This document shows positions 11,947 through 24,199 of a DNA stretch of 64,000 nt, piece after piece. Within the stretch, counting starts at the first letter, position 1; each line of letters starts with the position of its first letter. Made by a program: the position numbers and the translations under genes. Under the pieces are notes generated by a model. The model saw nothing but the letters and a program-made list of their open reading frames with translations. It had not been told where the DNA came from and searched no databases. This DNA comes from Cylicocyclus nassatus (taxonomy: Eukaryota; Nematoda; Chromadorea; Rhabditida; Strongylidae): the NCBI GenBank assembly GCA_958299035.1, contig CATQJL010000316.1, positions 17,461,676-17,525,675 of the forward strand, given 5' to 3'.

Positions 11947-13251
11947 ATGTCTGTTTACGACACCTCGCTTCTGAATCAGTTTCTACCGCAGTACTACAAA
12001 AAGATCTTTCCGTTTAAGCCTTACGTGAAATGGCTATGCTACAATCAGAGTGAGTTTCAAGTTTTATGAACATAGTCTTGTCGCTTTCAGCGAATACGAC
12101 CTTTTTCTTTGGGTAATTTGACATTTTAAGGTTAACATTGATTTTTACTTTTCTCATGGTTACTTAGGTCATGTAAAAAATTTCGTACTTGATTTGTTTT
12201 AGAATCTAGCGACTATTTTGCCCGACGTGAATTTGCTTTCATCTTGGAAGGAGATGTCCATCTTCGATACCGCAGTTTTAATGATCAGAATGAATTTGAG
12301 ACGGAGCTATGTAAGGTTAACCCACACAAGCTTGACATAGGAGCAGTCTACACTCACAGAGTTAGTTACATTTCTTTCATTGTGACAGGCCGGATTTCCT
12401 TATTGGAGTAGTGGCAGTGCAGTTAGACTTTATTCATGTCATTTCTCATTGCCTTATCCTAGTCAAACAATATTCAGGTATTGCACAATTGAATCACCTA
12501 ACACATTTTCTTTCAGCCTAAAGACAATAGAAAACATTCTGACTTCAAAGCAGTAGAGAGGGAGCTTGTGTTTGATATCGATCTCACAGACTATGATAAT
12601 GTCAGAAAGTGCTGCTCGTAAGTTTTAATTCTTCTTCCTCCTTGCAAGACCATTTACAAATGTATATGTTTCTCTTCATCTTCTTCCTAAACTTTCAGAG
12701 AAGCAAAAGTTTGTGAGAAATGTTGGCGATTTGTATCGCTCGCAGTTCAGGTGCTGGATCGGTTATTAGATGGTAAGTTCCAGTTTATCATGTTTGTTAA
12801 ATGAATTTGCTGTTTTTAAGAGCATTTTGGATTCAAAGCGCGTATGTGGGTATTCTCTGGCCGTCGTGGTGTTCATTGTTGGATTGGGGATGATAAAGCA
12901 AGGAAATTAACAAACATAGGACGATCTGCTGTGGCTGAATATCTTTCGCTTATTGTGGTAAGTTCGATTCTATCATACTTATCATTTCATGTGCGTTCCC
13001 GTGGTCTTTTATAGCGATTGTGGAATGCGGTAACTTGCTCCTGTGTCATGCATCTGTTGTTGATTTCGAATTAGCATTATTTTTTGCAATCGCTTTGTTG
13101 CTTTATGAAGCTTTTACAAGTACAATAGCATTATCCTGCTTGGTAAGAGAGAATGTTTTAGGGTGATAAACTTGATATGTTTGGAGGCAGATCTTCGAAG
13201 AAACAGCAACCCATCCATCCAATGGTCGTCAAAAATGCGTACTTGATGTAA
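11947..13251 (+). CDS. PRIM1: DNA primase small (catalytic) subunit, truncated at C-terminus
   Basis: Catalytic subunit of the polymerase alpha-primase complex, which makes RNA primers at replication origins. Exons: 11947-12049, 12203-12360, 12517-12617, 12699-12772, 12821-12957, 13162-13251. Seen: [20 protein letters not shown] near the N-terminus, the catalytic motif [10 protein letters not shown] (metal-binding Asp 107 and 109), the zinc motif CC-x5-C-x2-C at 119-129, and the nucleotide-binding motif SGRRGVHCW (158-166), followed by the start of the next conserved block (PIHPMV). The chain then ends at TAA after 220 residues, whereas the family has about 400. The last third, with the third catalytic Asp, is absent. 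AATAAA lies at 13506. A donor at 13248 (GTAAAG) could allow further splicing, but no matching exon was found up to 16.5 kb. The start follows TTTTGCAG, probably a trans-splice acceptor. Confidence 0.88.
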
Positions 13252-13677
13252 AGGCGGTATACACTACTTACCTCAACCTGTAATTAATATTTTTTCAACT
13301 TGTACTTCCTCCCCATCTCTCTGGAGTTGGGAAAATGACTGAAGAAAGTATTGGTAAAACTGATTGATTTTAATTATCACTACTCGTGCTGAAATCTTAT
13401 ATCGTGAGGGTTATTTATCATGCTGATTCCAAAATGGTACTCATTTTGCTTGATAGCCGTTCATCGATTCCCCATAGCTAAGTTTGGAGTTATTTGATGT
13501 GTCTAAATAAATGTCTTATCTCTTCGTTCTTTCTTCTATCTTCTATCCACAAACGCTAGGGGTGAGAGGGAGGGGGTAGAGTACGGGGTGAGGGTCGCGG
13601 TCGTAAACTCCTACCCGGGGGGGGGTCCTATTCGGCTTATTTGGGTGGGGTTTAGAGACAAAATTGGGGTTTGGAGC

Positions 13678-14041
13678 TTAAAGGCAGCGTCCAGGCAAGT
13701 CTGGACCTATGGGTATTTTACATGGAAAGTACTTTTGGGGCCCTAACTAAGCCATTACCCAACCGGCAGCTCAAGTAGTGCTCTAACGCCTGAGATATTC
13801 TGCTCGAAACCGGACCCCGCGACCGTGTTTCGCATGGATTCATGGCGCAAAGAGTGGATCCTGGCGCGAAACTGCCATGAATCCATGCGAGTACGTTCGC
13901 GGGGGTCTGTTTCGAGGGGAATATCTCAGCCATTGGAGCACTACCTGAGCTGCTGCTTCGGCAGTGCCTTAGTTAGGGCCCCAAAAGTACTTTCCATGTA
14001 AAAGCCCCATAGGTCCAGATCTGCCTGGAAGCTGCCTTTAA
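13678..14041. repeat. MITE, TTAAAGGC family, long palindromic copy
   Basis: Ends TTAAAGGCAGCGTCCAGGCA and its inverted copy GCTGCCTTTAA. Inner arms also pair over most of the 364 bp (TAAGCCATTACC region against TTAGTTAGGGCCCC region, and a central ATGGATTCATGGCGC palindrome). A deleted relative sits in the RCC1 gene at about 19809-19986. Non-coding. Confidence 0.8.
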
Positions 14042-14065
14042 TTAGGGCTAATTACAGTATGCCGC

Positions 14066-14277
14066 GATCGGGGGGCTCCGGCGCACAAAATCGGGGGGCT
14101 CCGGAGCAGAAAATGGGAGGTATCCGGAGCAGAAAATGGGGGGTATCCGGAGCAGAAATGGGAGGTCTCCGCCGGAGAAATGGGAGGGCTCCGCCGGACG
14201 AATGGGTGACCCACCGCTGGGGAAACGCCGCGACCCTGCCATTTCCCCAGCGGAGGGGTCCGATCCATTGTCTGAGA
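14066..14277. repeat. GC-rich minisatellite, right arm in inverted orientation
   Basis: About six units of the AAATGGGAGGTATCCGGAGCAG type, ending in GGTCCGATCCATTGTCTGAGA. That ending is the reverse complement of the sequence that opens the array at 11017. The two arrays therefore face each other across the primase gene. Open frames in this block on both strands are by-products of the repeat. Confidence 0.8.
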
Positions 14278-14373
14278 TGACGCGAGCGGTAATCAAGGAT
14301 ACGCTCAAAACAGCTATGCAGATGTGCTCCAGGGAAAGGAAACAATACGAGTCATGAGGTTCAGCCTCTCAGG

Positions 14374-15310
14374 TTGCTTGCAGCAATGGTTACCACAGTC
14401 TGCTGCACATTCAGCCTTACCAAAGGTAGCCAAATCCGTCACATTAAATTCCCACTACGCCTTCTATTTATTTCCACTGTCATCACTGCGGTTTTCATGC
14501 ATTGTACAGGCACAGTTGCCGAAGCGGTGTTTCAAACAGCGGTACTTCGGCAGGAAGGTATTGCTTTGTTTAATACCAATAATGACAAAAAGGTGTTGGT
14601 TCGAAACAGATTTTACGATCGGTACTTTATAACAGAATATGCGTAATCTGCATGGTAAAATAAGTGATTGCGCAAATGTAAGAGCAGCGCTCTTTGCACT
14701 GGAGTGTTATCGTGCGCTCATTATTTTGGAATGTTATTCTATGTTATCGTTTGTGAGTTATGGGAACAGCGATTCCCAAGCTCTCGAAGATGGCTGATAG
14801 TGTCAGCGTATGTATCACGCATGCCTCACTCATAAGTCCACGATCCTCTCTAACATTTCCTATACTGCTTCCTTCTATCTGCATTACTGTAGTTTTGTTA
14901 GCAACCACTTGCTGGACAACGCTTACTTAACACGTTGACGACCGTGTGTATCCGCGCGTATGCACGCCCTGACCACCTTGTAGTACTTTCGTGCATCAAT
15001 TTATCATGTGTAAACGAAAATTTCCCAGGTAACTTCTATGCAGTAATAACACTGGTGGCCTGGTTGTTATATAGAACACACGGCATTGCGGTAGCTGTTA
15101 AACAGTCCAAACCGCAGCCGTAGATCATCAGTCCATTTTGAGGTGGTCAAAAATGGCTCGGTCGTCAACGTGTTAAAAGTGGGAGTGATTTATCCGTTGA
15201 GTTAGCTGCAGTGCTCTCTATGTTGTGAGAACTGGGGGAACACTTGGCCCGAAAGAACTCTGGCAGGTAAAAGGCGTGAACCCTTATTTTGACCTATAAA
15301 CAGGCATAGG
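14374..15310 (+). CDS. Possible small spliced gene with one membrane segment, product unknown
   Basis: Low-confidence candidate; I do not recognise it. An open frame from 14374 encodes a hydrophobic stretch (FPLRLLFISTVITAVFMHC), then EGIALFNTNNDKKVLVRN and RFYDR. A GT donor after CGATCG (about 14618) is in phase with an acceptor CTGCAG at about 15211, giving ALYVVRTGGTLGPKELWQ up to a GTAAAA donor at 15267. The terminal exon is unclear: one acceptor gives a short tail, while another frame (about 15306-15429, containing NFDIEREILTHEKF) is open but out of phase. The gene, if real, would be a small single-pass membrane protein. It could also be non-coding sequence that is open by chance. Confidence 0.25.
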
Positions 15311-15499
15311 AACGAAGAGCATGGTGGTCACAATTTTGATATAGAACGCGAAATCTTGACACATGAAAAGTTTACTCCATACGCCAAGACCATTATTCCC
15401 AGTAAAACTGACGAAGCAATTTTCTCAACAGTAAGCTCATTCCTCATTCTTCCGTCTCTGACAATTTTTGCTGTAGGAATGTTGAGTGAAGATCGAGAA

Positions 15500-16502
15500 C
15501 TAGCATGACTGAAGATGGTGCTTGATTGCATATTTTCATAGATGACGCTTCGAACCATTTTCAGGCCTCTGAGGAAAACGAAAGGATTCGAAACTAGGCC
15601 CTGACGGAGGTAAAGAACACGTGACAAAACTGTGTGGCAGACAAGTATCGCAATAATATTTGAAATATCACATTTACTAAGATGCAGACTTCATTAAGCC
15701 GCCACAAGTTAATCTGTAGGTGTCTACATGAGATTAGACGGCCTCATGGTGCCTAACACTTTTTCTCAAATGAATGTAGCATACGACACCCTGCTGTGAC
15801 AGTTTTATCAGGGAAACGAGGTTTCAAAGCAAATCCAAGACTGAATTATTGTACGAGATGTAGCTCCATATACAGAGGAGATTCCGTCTAAACTACTGTG
15901 AAAATCTATCACTGTGACCACGACACTATATGCCAAAAACTATCAAAGTATTGGAACAACATGAACCTCAGATTTGCATGTCCTCTCGAAAAAAATCACA
16001 TGGCCGGGAGATAACATTTTGCGCGTAAAGTCTGACTGAAATAAGCCCGCACATTTCCACCTCTCAAAATGCAGCTGGCTATACGCACCAAAGCTCAAGT
16101 AAGAAGCAGACAAACTCCCTGGAAAAGTTTCCATAAGAGGACACGCAACAAGTAGTCGTTACAACTCCTACACTAGTCATAGCTGGATGTACGCACACTG
16201 GCTGGCTCGTACACATATAGAAATTGCACGACATGAGGTAAAACAACAAATGAAAGGAAGAGTTAGAAGGCATGGATAGATCTTATGTATACTCAGAAAA
16301 TGCTCCAATGCAAATGATAAGCAGCTGCCTATCTGACAAAACATATTCAAAATAACAATCACTGACAAATTGGAAACTTGCAACAACGATGAAGCGAAAA
16401 CCACAACATCGAAATGAGTTCGTTCATGAAGATCTGAGTAAGAGACTTTCGGAACGGCATAACTGACTTGCTTTTGTAGTCGCTACTACGGCAAGTCTCA
16501 TC
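15500..16502. other. Gene-free stretch downstream of RCC1
   Basis: No exon recognised; short open frames on the minus strand lack splice support. This holds the 3' UTR of RCC1. No clear AATAAA was found close to its stop. Confidence 0.4.
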
Positions 16503-19500
16503 TTATAACTTCTTGGCAAGGAATAAACAATGGTTATCTGATATAGAAGCGGACATGATCTTAAAACCATCCAAGTGAGCTGACGTGATCTTTTGCGGAG
16601 TTGGGACGATCTAAATATAAGAAATTAGTGCAGGCCCACATAACAAGTGAAAACGCTATTAACCTTTTCATCATCGTCCTTCAAACCTAGACCGAGTTGA
16701 CCACTGGTATCGCATCCCCAGGCGTAAGCATGCCCGTCATCAGTCCACGCTAAAGAACATCCCAGTTTTGCCGTCGTTCCCGCAATTTTTCCAGCTTCTT
16801 TTGGGAACTTGATATGTTCCAAGGTAGAATACCTGTAAAACATGTTGCAGATGCACCTCTTCTCGAACGAAGTTCGATTTAAAAAAAAGGTTCAAGATAA
16901 GAAGAATGATCGCGATAGTTTTTTTTCCTTTATTGACGTAGATCGTTTCGTTTTGCTGATTTGAATATTGTTTTGCCCCGCTTTACTTGTTCGTCGACTC
17001 ACTCGTCTAGGCGGGCTAAGACTGTGCGCATCATGCTTTGGAATCATGCTCTTTTTTTTGAAGGTGGTGAAGGGCGGTTGCCTCCTTCGCTCATTACTTT
17101 GAATGAGCTGGTTCTTTTCGATCCCATTGCTGGATCAAGGATTGCAAAGGGTGTGCTCGAACGTCTTCAGAAACTAGGGAAAGGGACCTAATCTTTCTCG
17201 AAGCTGCTCTCCGCTTATAAAAGAACAGTACACTATCACGAACTGACCGAAAACAAGTCTATTTATCACCAGAAGATGCTTAAAATGGGGGCAAATTGTA
17301 GGGGCTAATGCGTAGTGACCATAAACAAGTAAATTCACTCCCTAAGCTCTGAATATATTGCTCCAAGTGGTTAACGACTTCTAGTTGCAGCTATTGTTAG
17401 GGGAGACCCCTACACCAATCTGTCAACAAGAAACAACTGGGTTAATTGCAGCCTTGCACGCATTTTTGAATAGGCTTGTGAAAGTCCAAAAATTCTTCAA
17501 ACAAAAGTACTTACTTCCAGTGTTCAACGTCGTCATTACCCGTCCACGTTCCAAGGCCTAGTGCATTATCTGTATTTTTTCCAATGCCATAAACCTCTCC
17601 TGAAAGAAATGACGGAAAATCGTGGCAAGTACAGTTACTGGATAAATATGCTATATAGGACGAAGATGGTTTAGTGAATCAAAAAGATGCTGAAAAGAAA
17701 AAAAAACAAGAATACCTTCGCTGTCACGAGCAATGATATGTTGTACGCCATCTATGTGCGTCCAGTGATGACCCAAGTAGGCAGTTGCAACAACCGGCGT
17801 GAGTATCCGAAGTTCGCGTTTGTCTTCGGATGTTGCTAAATAAAGTATAGATGACAATCAAATTCGATCATTCCTCAAATAGCGTAATTTACCATCAGCA
17901 GGTGCTTCGCCTTCAACAGGGACTCCGAGATGATCAAAGTTGTTCAAACCAAAAGAGTATACTTGATCGTCGGAAACAAGGATTGTCCAGTAACCACCAG
18001 CATGGATATCCTAAATAACATTAGATTGGACGCTAAATAAAAGACATTCGCAACAAGTTACCTTGACAACAACATCTTTCCTTTTCTTGTCTTGTAGAAT
18101 CAATATCAAAGATTTGCCATCCTCATCGACCATGTACTCTGTATCACGCTCTTTGACCAAAAAGGGCACCAAGATAAAGAATGGTAAACATACGTGGCCT
18201 GATTGAGCCAGTTCTTTTGCTCCTTCCAAGCTGTCCCATCTTTCCGTCACCAAAAGTTAGCACCTTTCCGTCTTCCTCCAACATAACGAGGTGATTCTCA
18301 CCTGCAGCTATCTAGAACCAGTTGTGCAAATGGTTTGTAGGAACATTTCCCGTGTAATACCTTCACAATCACTCTCTTCTTGTAATGTATCAACACGACG
18401 GGATGATCTTTCATTTTGGTCAGAAGAGGATGCACATTTATTTCGCCGCTTGTGTCCTGTGAAAATTGCAAGCACTCAAGAATAAGCCTTCTTCAACATC
18501 AGGGCTCGGCACAGGTGGCTTACAAGCAAGCTTATCGTTTCTGGGAAAAAAAGCAAAGGGGGTTTCGTTTTTGTGACCGAAGAGAGCCGCAAAATTGGCG
18601 ACTTGCCGACGTTTTTTTTTTTCAGTCGACGTTTCGTTTTTTGGGGGATTTAGGGGAATTTTTCAGGTTTTTAGAGAAAATTTGGTTGAAGGTCAAAGGG
18701 GACTTCGTAAAAATTCTCAAAAGTCAAGGGGGACTTCGTTCTTTCCATTTTCATCTAGCCACCTCGTGCCGAGCCCTGTTCAACATTTGGAACTCACTCT
18801 GAGGTTACCCCATGCAATGACGGAGCCTTTGTCTGTGAGGGCTGCGGTAAAACTTGCACCAGCTGCTAGCATTATTATCTGAACAAAAAGAAATTTTGAA
18901 GACTAATAACAATGACAGCCGTTGAGGGTCATGCGGCCCACTGAGAATGTGTTCAACTACGGCTAACCTTTCCTTGCGATCTGATTTCTTCGCTGAGTTC
19001 AACTTTCGTAAATTTATCGGTACTTCCCTCTGGTTCAACTCCTAAATGTCATGCATTTCTAAGGGGCCAAAACACGACCGGCAATAATCGCACCTATTGC
19101 AGGAACGGTTCCTTGCTCATTTATTCCGCACATATATACGTCCCCATCGGAAGTCAGAAGCGCTGAATGTACGCCACCAGCGACAACCTGAACAAATACT
19201 TTCTTTAGAAAAATCAAAGGGCACCAAAATCAAGATGAAATACCTGAACTATTTGCAGCTCTTCATCTTCAACAATATCCACTTTTCTTGGTTTCTTGGT
19301 CGTAGTCCGACCAGGATGACCGAGCTGTTCACCTTCACCACAAGACAAGACTCTCTGTCCTACTTCCAGCGTCACAAAATCAGTATATGATAGCTTGACT
19401 TTGGCATGCGCGACGCGACCTGAATATTAGCAATGATAAAATATAGGCCCTTATTTTGAAGAAGTAAGGAGACCGCTCTTCAATGTGCAGCTCTTCTTTT

Positions 19501-20585
19501 GAACAAAGTTAGATTGACTAGCAAGATTTATGTAACCAAATCCCTCGCCTGTGAGTAGAATTTCGCTTCGCTGACAACACGGCAAAAATTCTTAGTTCTT
19601 CCATTTTTATTTCTGTAAGCTAATTTGCAGTGCATAAGATGTCACCTAGGGTCTCATTAATGTGATAATAGGCATCTGTCACAAGACATAATTGCGGTAA
19701 CTGCCAGAGAAACGCTACTGAATTCACAAGATAGCGTCTAATCTTCTGAAGGTGCAGATTTTGCTGTCGAAGCAGATACTGAGATTGTTAAATAGGTCCG
19801 CATCATCATGCAGCATCCAGGCAAGTCCGGACTCACGTGGATAATAATTTTGGTGCCGTAACTAAGCCATTGCCCAACCGGGAGCTCAGGTCGTCAGTGG
19901 CTTGGGCACTGCCTTAGTTAGGGCCCAAAAATTACTATCTACGTAAAATTGCCATAGGTCCAGATCTGCCTAGACGCTGCCTATGAGGATGGTCAATATG
20001 GTAAAATGCTTGATAAATTCCAAAAAAGCCTGCTTGCTTCACAACCTACATCGATCTTGATCGAAATAGTTCATTTGCTAATCCTTGAAACCGCAATGGG
20101 CAACCGGCATTCAACAAGAACGATAAAATTTGTTTAAGCAAGAGGCACATTTATAATTAGCTTGATATGAGCTGGCTATCATCACAAAAAGGAAGGAACT
20201 GAAGGACCCTCGAAAACTCACCGCGCCTTGGAGTTTTCGCAGCTGTACTTGGTGTGGCTTCTGCTTCCTCCACCACTTTACGTTTACGACCTCTTCTCCC
20301 AGTTGTAGGCACAGTCTGAATTCGAAGATAAAGTTACTTGAGTGACAGTGGCTTGAAAAGAGAAATGCAAACTACCAAATCTTAAACAGATGAAAATCAT
20401 CTCACTTCATTTTTGTTGACCTGTTTTGAATTCGCAGAATTTGCCTTTTTCAAGGCACTCGCAGAATTTGCTTTCTTTGCGACACTCGCAGATTTTCCTT
20501 TCTTAGCGACACTCGCAGAATTTCCTTTCTTTGCGGCACTCGCAGAATTCGGTTTCTTAGCAAGTCGCGTTGATTTACGCGCCAT
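16503..20585 (-). CDS. RCC1: RCC1, guanine nucleotide exchange factor for Ran
   Basis: Chromatin-bound exchange factor that loads Ran with GTP, driving nuclear transport, spindle assembly and envelope formation; the C. elegans gene is ran-3. Fourteen exons in phase: 20585-20406, 20315-20222, 19419-19244, 19187-19094, 19041-18968, 18878-18798, 18456-18361, 18311-18194, 18150-18062, 18010-17893, 17835-17716, 17599-17515, 16832-16664, 16610-16503; 533 residues, against about 420 in human. The extra length is a basic N-terminal tail with five NSASxAKKG-type repeats, then a second basic patch (GRRGRKRK). The rest is the seven-bladed propeller: [40 protein letters not shown]...[50 protein letters not shown]. 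Several long introns hold repeats. Identity is firm; small exon borders are inferred from phase. Confidence 0.93.
18492..18786. mobile_element. hAT-like non-autonomous element with 8-bp target duplication
   Basis: The element runs from CAGGGCTCGGCACAGGTGG (18500) to CCACCTCGTGCCGAGCCCTG (ending 18778). It is flanked on both sides by the direct repeat TTCAACAT (18492-18499 and 18779-18786). CAGGG ends and an 8-bp duplication are typical of hAT elements. The 279-bp interior has no coding capacity. It sits in RCC1 intron 6. Related copies are at 36549-36748 and about 48476-48585. Confidence 0.85.
19809..19986. repeat. Deleted MITE of the TTAAAGGC family in RCC1 intron 2
   Basis: Shares CCAGGCAAGTCCGGAC, TAAGCCATTGCCCAACCGG and CATAGGTCCAGATCTGCCT with the 364-bp copy at 13678-14041 but lacks its centre. 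Non-coding. Confidence 0.7.
20420..20570 (-). repeat. Coding 27-bp tandem repeat in RCC1 N-terminus
   Basis: Five consecutive copies of a unit encoding [13 protein letters not shown] nonapeptides make up most of residues 10-55 of RCC1. The DNA units are nearly identical (AATTCTGCGAGTG core), so the array is probably young and may vary in length. The basic tail should act in chromatin or importin binding, as the shorter tail of other RCC1 proteins does. Confidence 0.8.
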
Positions 20586-20589
20586 CACT

Positions 20590-22350
20590 AGCAGCAAGTC
20601 CTCGTGGAGATGATACCAGGGTTGCGAAAAGATAAGTACGTCCTCCAGTCGAATAAAAGATAGATATTTCCCATTTTTTCAACAAAAGCTGTTCAAAATC
20701 CCCTTGGACCACGCCATAAATGCACATTTTGTGTGAACGCGTATGCTAAGGATACCGTAATCCTAGAATCTAGACCTCCTTGTTAATGATGATGACTATC
20801 CTTTTTCCTATACAACATCTAATCATCCTTCTGCAGGCAAACTGACATTGTCATCAAAATGTGGAAGCCTTCATGCTTGAAGGGGGTAATTCAAACCTCC
20901 TTTTCCTTCTTTGCATCAATACGGTGAACAGGTTTTTATTCTGCATGATTACCAAAGTTCAAAAATTTAAGTGCAACATGTCATCCCCCCTCCCACTTCC
21001 CAACTAAGCGCAGCCGTCGTTGACTTCTTTTCCTTACTTCTTCTTAACCATTCGTAAAATCGATTCCCCTGCCATCAATAAATGATTCACCTAGCGTTGG
21101 CTTTGATGTTTAATGTAGTCACAGAATTTTATGGTACTATGAAGCTCTGCGATATATTGTCATGACGATAGCGAGCCTACGAAACTATGATAAGACCGTC
21201 CTTTAGCGTTTCTGAGAAAAAAAAACATAACGCCGACGAAGACGCAGGCTTATCAAAAAACGGTCAAGCGGCCGGAGGTAAACGGAGGTGAACATTGATA
21301 TAATTCCTCTAAACCATGGATTGTACGAGAGAGGGACGATCCCCAATGAGCATTCGAATAACATTGCTGAACTACTTATAGACTTTATAAGAAAAAAAAA
21401 TCATATATAATTCCATCTTATCATGCAAGCGTGTCTTATCAATGCCGGATCTCCACCTTCTCGGACGAGAAGCTTGTATATACTAAAGCGACCTCGTGTA
21501 GGTCCTTGCACGAGATGTAGAGCGCAACTAACACTTTTCTCCAGTAAACGTGAGGTTGAAAGTTCTGCAATAGTACACTACTTCGCAATAACTATGCGAC
21601 GCAGCTATTTCAACCTGCAGGTTCAACAACGGCATCGCTTGAATGAAATGAAAGAGCTGGAGTTCTGGTCTTCCAAAAGAGCTCCCTTCGAGGCCAAGCA
21701 GAAACATGCCATAACATCGGAAGCAAGACAATCGCTACGGAAAGTGGCGAAATACAAGAAACTGGGTCAGCATCGAGTCACCAGTAGTCTTCAGTTTCAA
21801 AAATGTGCGACCTCGCGCAGGACTTGTGCAGAAGTCAATCGATAAGTCCATTGCTGAGCTAGTATACCGTACCAAAAAATCCTTCAGAGCGACATCTTGC
21901 TTTCGGCATCAGAGCATGCTGCACTCGGCAGCGACTCGCATACGAGTTCTCGCTTTGATGCAGAATCAAAGTTACATCTCAAACACCGAAAGAAAAGTAT
22001 ATCTATGGCAGCGTCCGAGTTGAGCGGTTATCTAGGATCCTTACTCTGTTGTGCTTTTTGGTTGCGCTGAATCCTTACGGATTCGGGTTCTTCGGAAAAG
22101 AGATGTGGTGAAATTCAATGAAGAAAGGACCCTAGAAAGTACGGAGAAGTATGAAGAATCTAGAATTGCCCGCTGGTCGCGCGCAGGTCAATTTGCATTC
22201 GTGACTCGTTGACTATCGCGAATGGACAATGAAAGACCTTTGTCGCAGCGTTTCTTGCCCGGTAATCTGGGCTGGGAAAACGTTTGGTTGGTGGCTTACT
22301 AAGGTATGAAAATTGCGGGCTCCCCACTTTTGCGCGGACGCTGCCTTAGA
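20590..22350. other. Intergenic, with one 140-codon open frame
   Basis: The open frame 21423-21845 (plus) would encode a basic 140-residue protein. It has no recognised domain, no nearby acceptor or donor that extends it, and no second exon. I do not accept it as a gene, though it is the longest unexplained plus-strand frame here. No other feature was identified. Confidence 0.35.
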
Positions 22351-22357
22351 ATCGTAA

Positions 22358-22691
22358 TTAAAGGCACCGTCCACCCAAAATGGAGGTTGACGAGATTATG
22401 ATGGCATACTAGTGTGGGCCGCCATACTAGACAAACCTCCAAGCTTCGCCGCAAAAGACTGCTTCCGGAGCGAGAAATCCGCTCCGGAAATAGCAAAGTA
22501 GGCGGGGGACCCTGGTCGCACCGCCCACTTGCATGCTTTATCTCGCCTGCGCTTGTTGCAGAGGGTTCTCGAAACAGGAATTTTTGGGGGTTTCGCGGAA
22601 TTTCGACTCCATATTCGGAATCAGGGCTTTCAGAAGGTCTGAAGACGACAAAAACATTGAATTCGATATTTTGGGTGAACGGTGCCTTTAA
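22358..22691. repeat. MITE, TTAAAGGC family
   Basis: Ends TTAAAGGCACCGTCCACCC and GGTGCCTTTAA in inverted orientation. The interior, including ATATTCGGAATCAGGG, is shared with the copy in the LINE at 28453-28784. Open frames on both strands are spurious. Confidence 0.75.
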
Positions 22692-22916
22692 CCAACGAAA
22701 GACTAGACTGAAGCAAAATCGTCTTGTAAAAGACTTGGCAATTACACATGTCACAAACCTTCGGGGACTCAAAAGTCACTGTGGAATTTGCTTTGCTTTC
22801 ACGTGTCCTTGGTGTCCTCCGGACTTGTTCATGTTCATCGACCTCCTAAACAACTGACTTCTTTTAGCTTGAATCTTACCCAAAATCTTATTAACAGGAC
22901 CCAAAAATGAAAAAAA

Positions 22917-24180
22917 TTAGATTGACACCTTCATTTCAACATCTGCGGGTGCCTCAGTAGCTTTGCTTTCAGATTGTTCTTTATTCTCATGGGGTGCCTC
23001 AGTAGCTTTGCTTTCAGATTGTTCTTTATTCTCACGGGGTGTCTCAGCCGCTTTACTTTCGGGTTGTTTCTCCCTATTCTCATGGGGAACCTCCTCTTCT
23101 TTTGTTTCATCAGCGTCTGCTTTTTCGGCCGCTGACTGTGAACTATCTTCCTCCTAAAAAACAGCATAAATAGACAAGCAAAAAACAAAAATCATAATCA
23201 CTTGTTTCGCCTGGTCTCCTTCCTCTGTGTAGGTCACATTAGTCACACTAGTTACAGTTGTCACGGTGGTCACAGTTTCAACAATTTCCATCGTCGCTGT
23301 TGGCTTTTCCTCCACTTCCATCACCTCTGAAGGCTTCTCTTGCGCTTCCATTTGTGTCTCCTAAATGATGGAATGCTCAGCAGATCGATTATTGGAGTAC
23401 GAGACAAACCGTTGCTGTGCTTTCTTCTGAAGGAACATCTCCAACTTTTTCGACCATGACGATATCGGATGCATAAGACTCTTGTTTCTGAAGCATTTTT
23501 TTATTTTTATGCGAAAAAAAAAATTCGGTTTATTTGAAAGAATTTGCGTTGACTGCCATTTTTCAATGAAAGACGTCACTTCGCCCCTACTTCACGAAGT
23601 TGCAGAAAGAGCAGTGAACGTTTGACGTCTCTCGGATTCGATATGTAACCGTGGCTAACCGCAGTTTCGGCATAAAACTTCGACACAAATAATTATTCTT
23701 TTTTCATTCAAGACGAATCTATTAAGATGTGAATGAATTGATTCAATCAAGCATTCACGGAATCAAATTCTACCAGACCAGTATTCTGTAACCACCTACG
23801 GAGAGATATGGCAAGTCAGAAAAAAATCCTTACCATTTCAACGAAGGTGATTTAAAGTGAATTTTTAGAATCAACTAAATTTTTGACAATATTCTGTCTC
23901 AAAGTAAAAAATATTACGACTCAAATCCAAAAAAAAAAATGAAAAAAAAAGAAGAAGGCGATGCTTGAAGATTCTTGAGTTCATAATATTCAAAAAATCA
24001 AAATAAACTTTGAAAAAAATCATAATACTCAATCAAGATAATCTTAAAAATGTTAAAACCATCAGAAAATCTACTGGACAATACCTCAAAAGAAGTGACA
24101 GTGACAGGAACGCTAACGGGAACACTGACAGGAACCTCCTCGCGTGGCTGATCTTGGTTGTCCTTGTGCAAGATATCCAT
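22917..24180 (-). CDS. Acidic, repeat-rich disordered protein, unknown function
   Basis: I do not recognise this protein. Four exons join in phase 0: 24180-24085, 23487-23410, 23360-23202, 23153-22917, giving 189 residues. It begins MDILHKDNQDQPREE, followed by VPVSVPVSVPVTVTS. Residues about 80-103 are almost only Val and Thr (ETVTTVTTVTSVTNVT). The last exon contains three copies of a 15-residue unit (TEAPHENKEQSESKA; the first copy is diverged). Glu and Lys dominate, with no signal peptide, membrane segment or cysteine. Such composition suggests an intrinsically disordered structural or scaffold protein. The DNA copies of the 45-bp unit are nearly identical, so repeat number may vary. Further 5' exons are possible, because the ATG follows a TGTCAG acceptor-like site by about 10 bases. 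Confidence 0.65.
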
Positions 24181-24199
24181 TTCTACAACACTGACAACA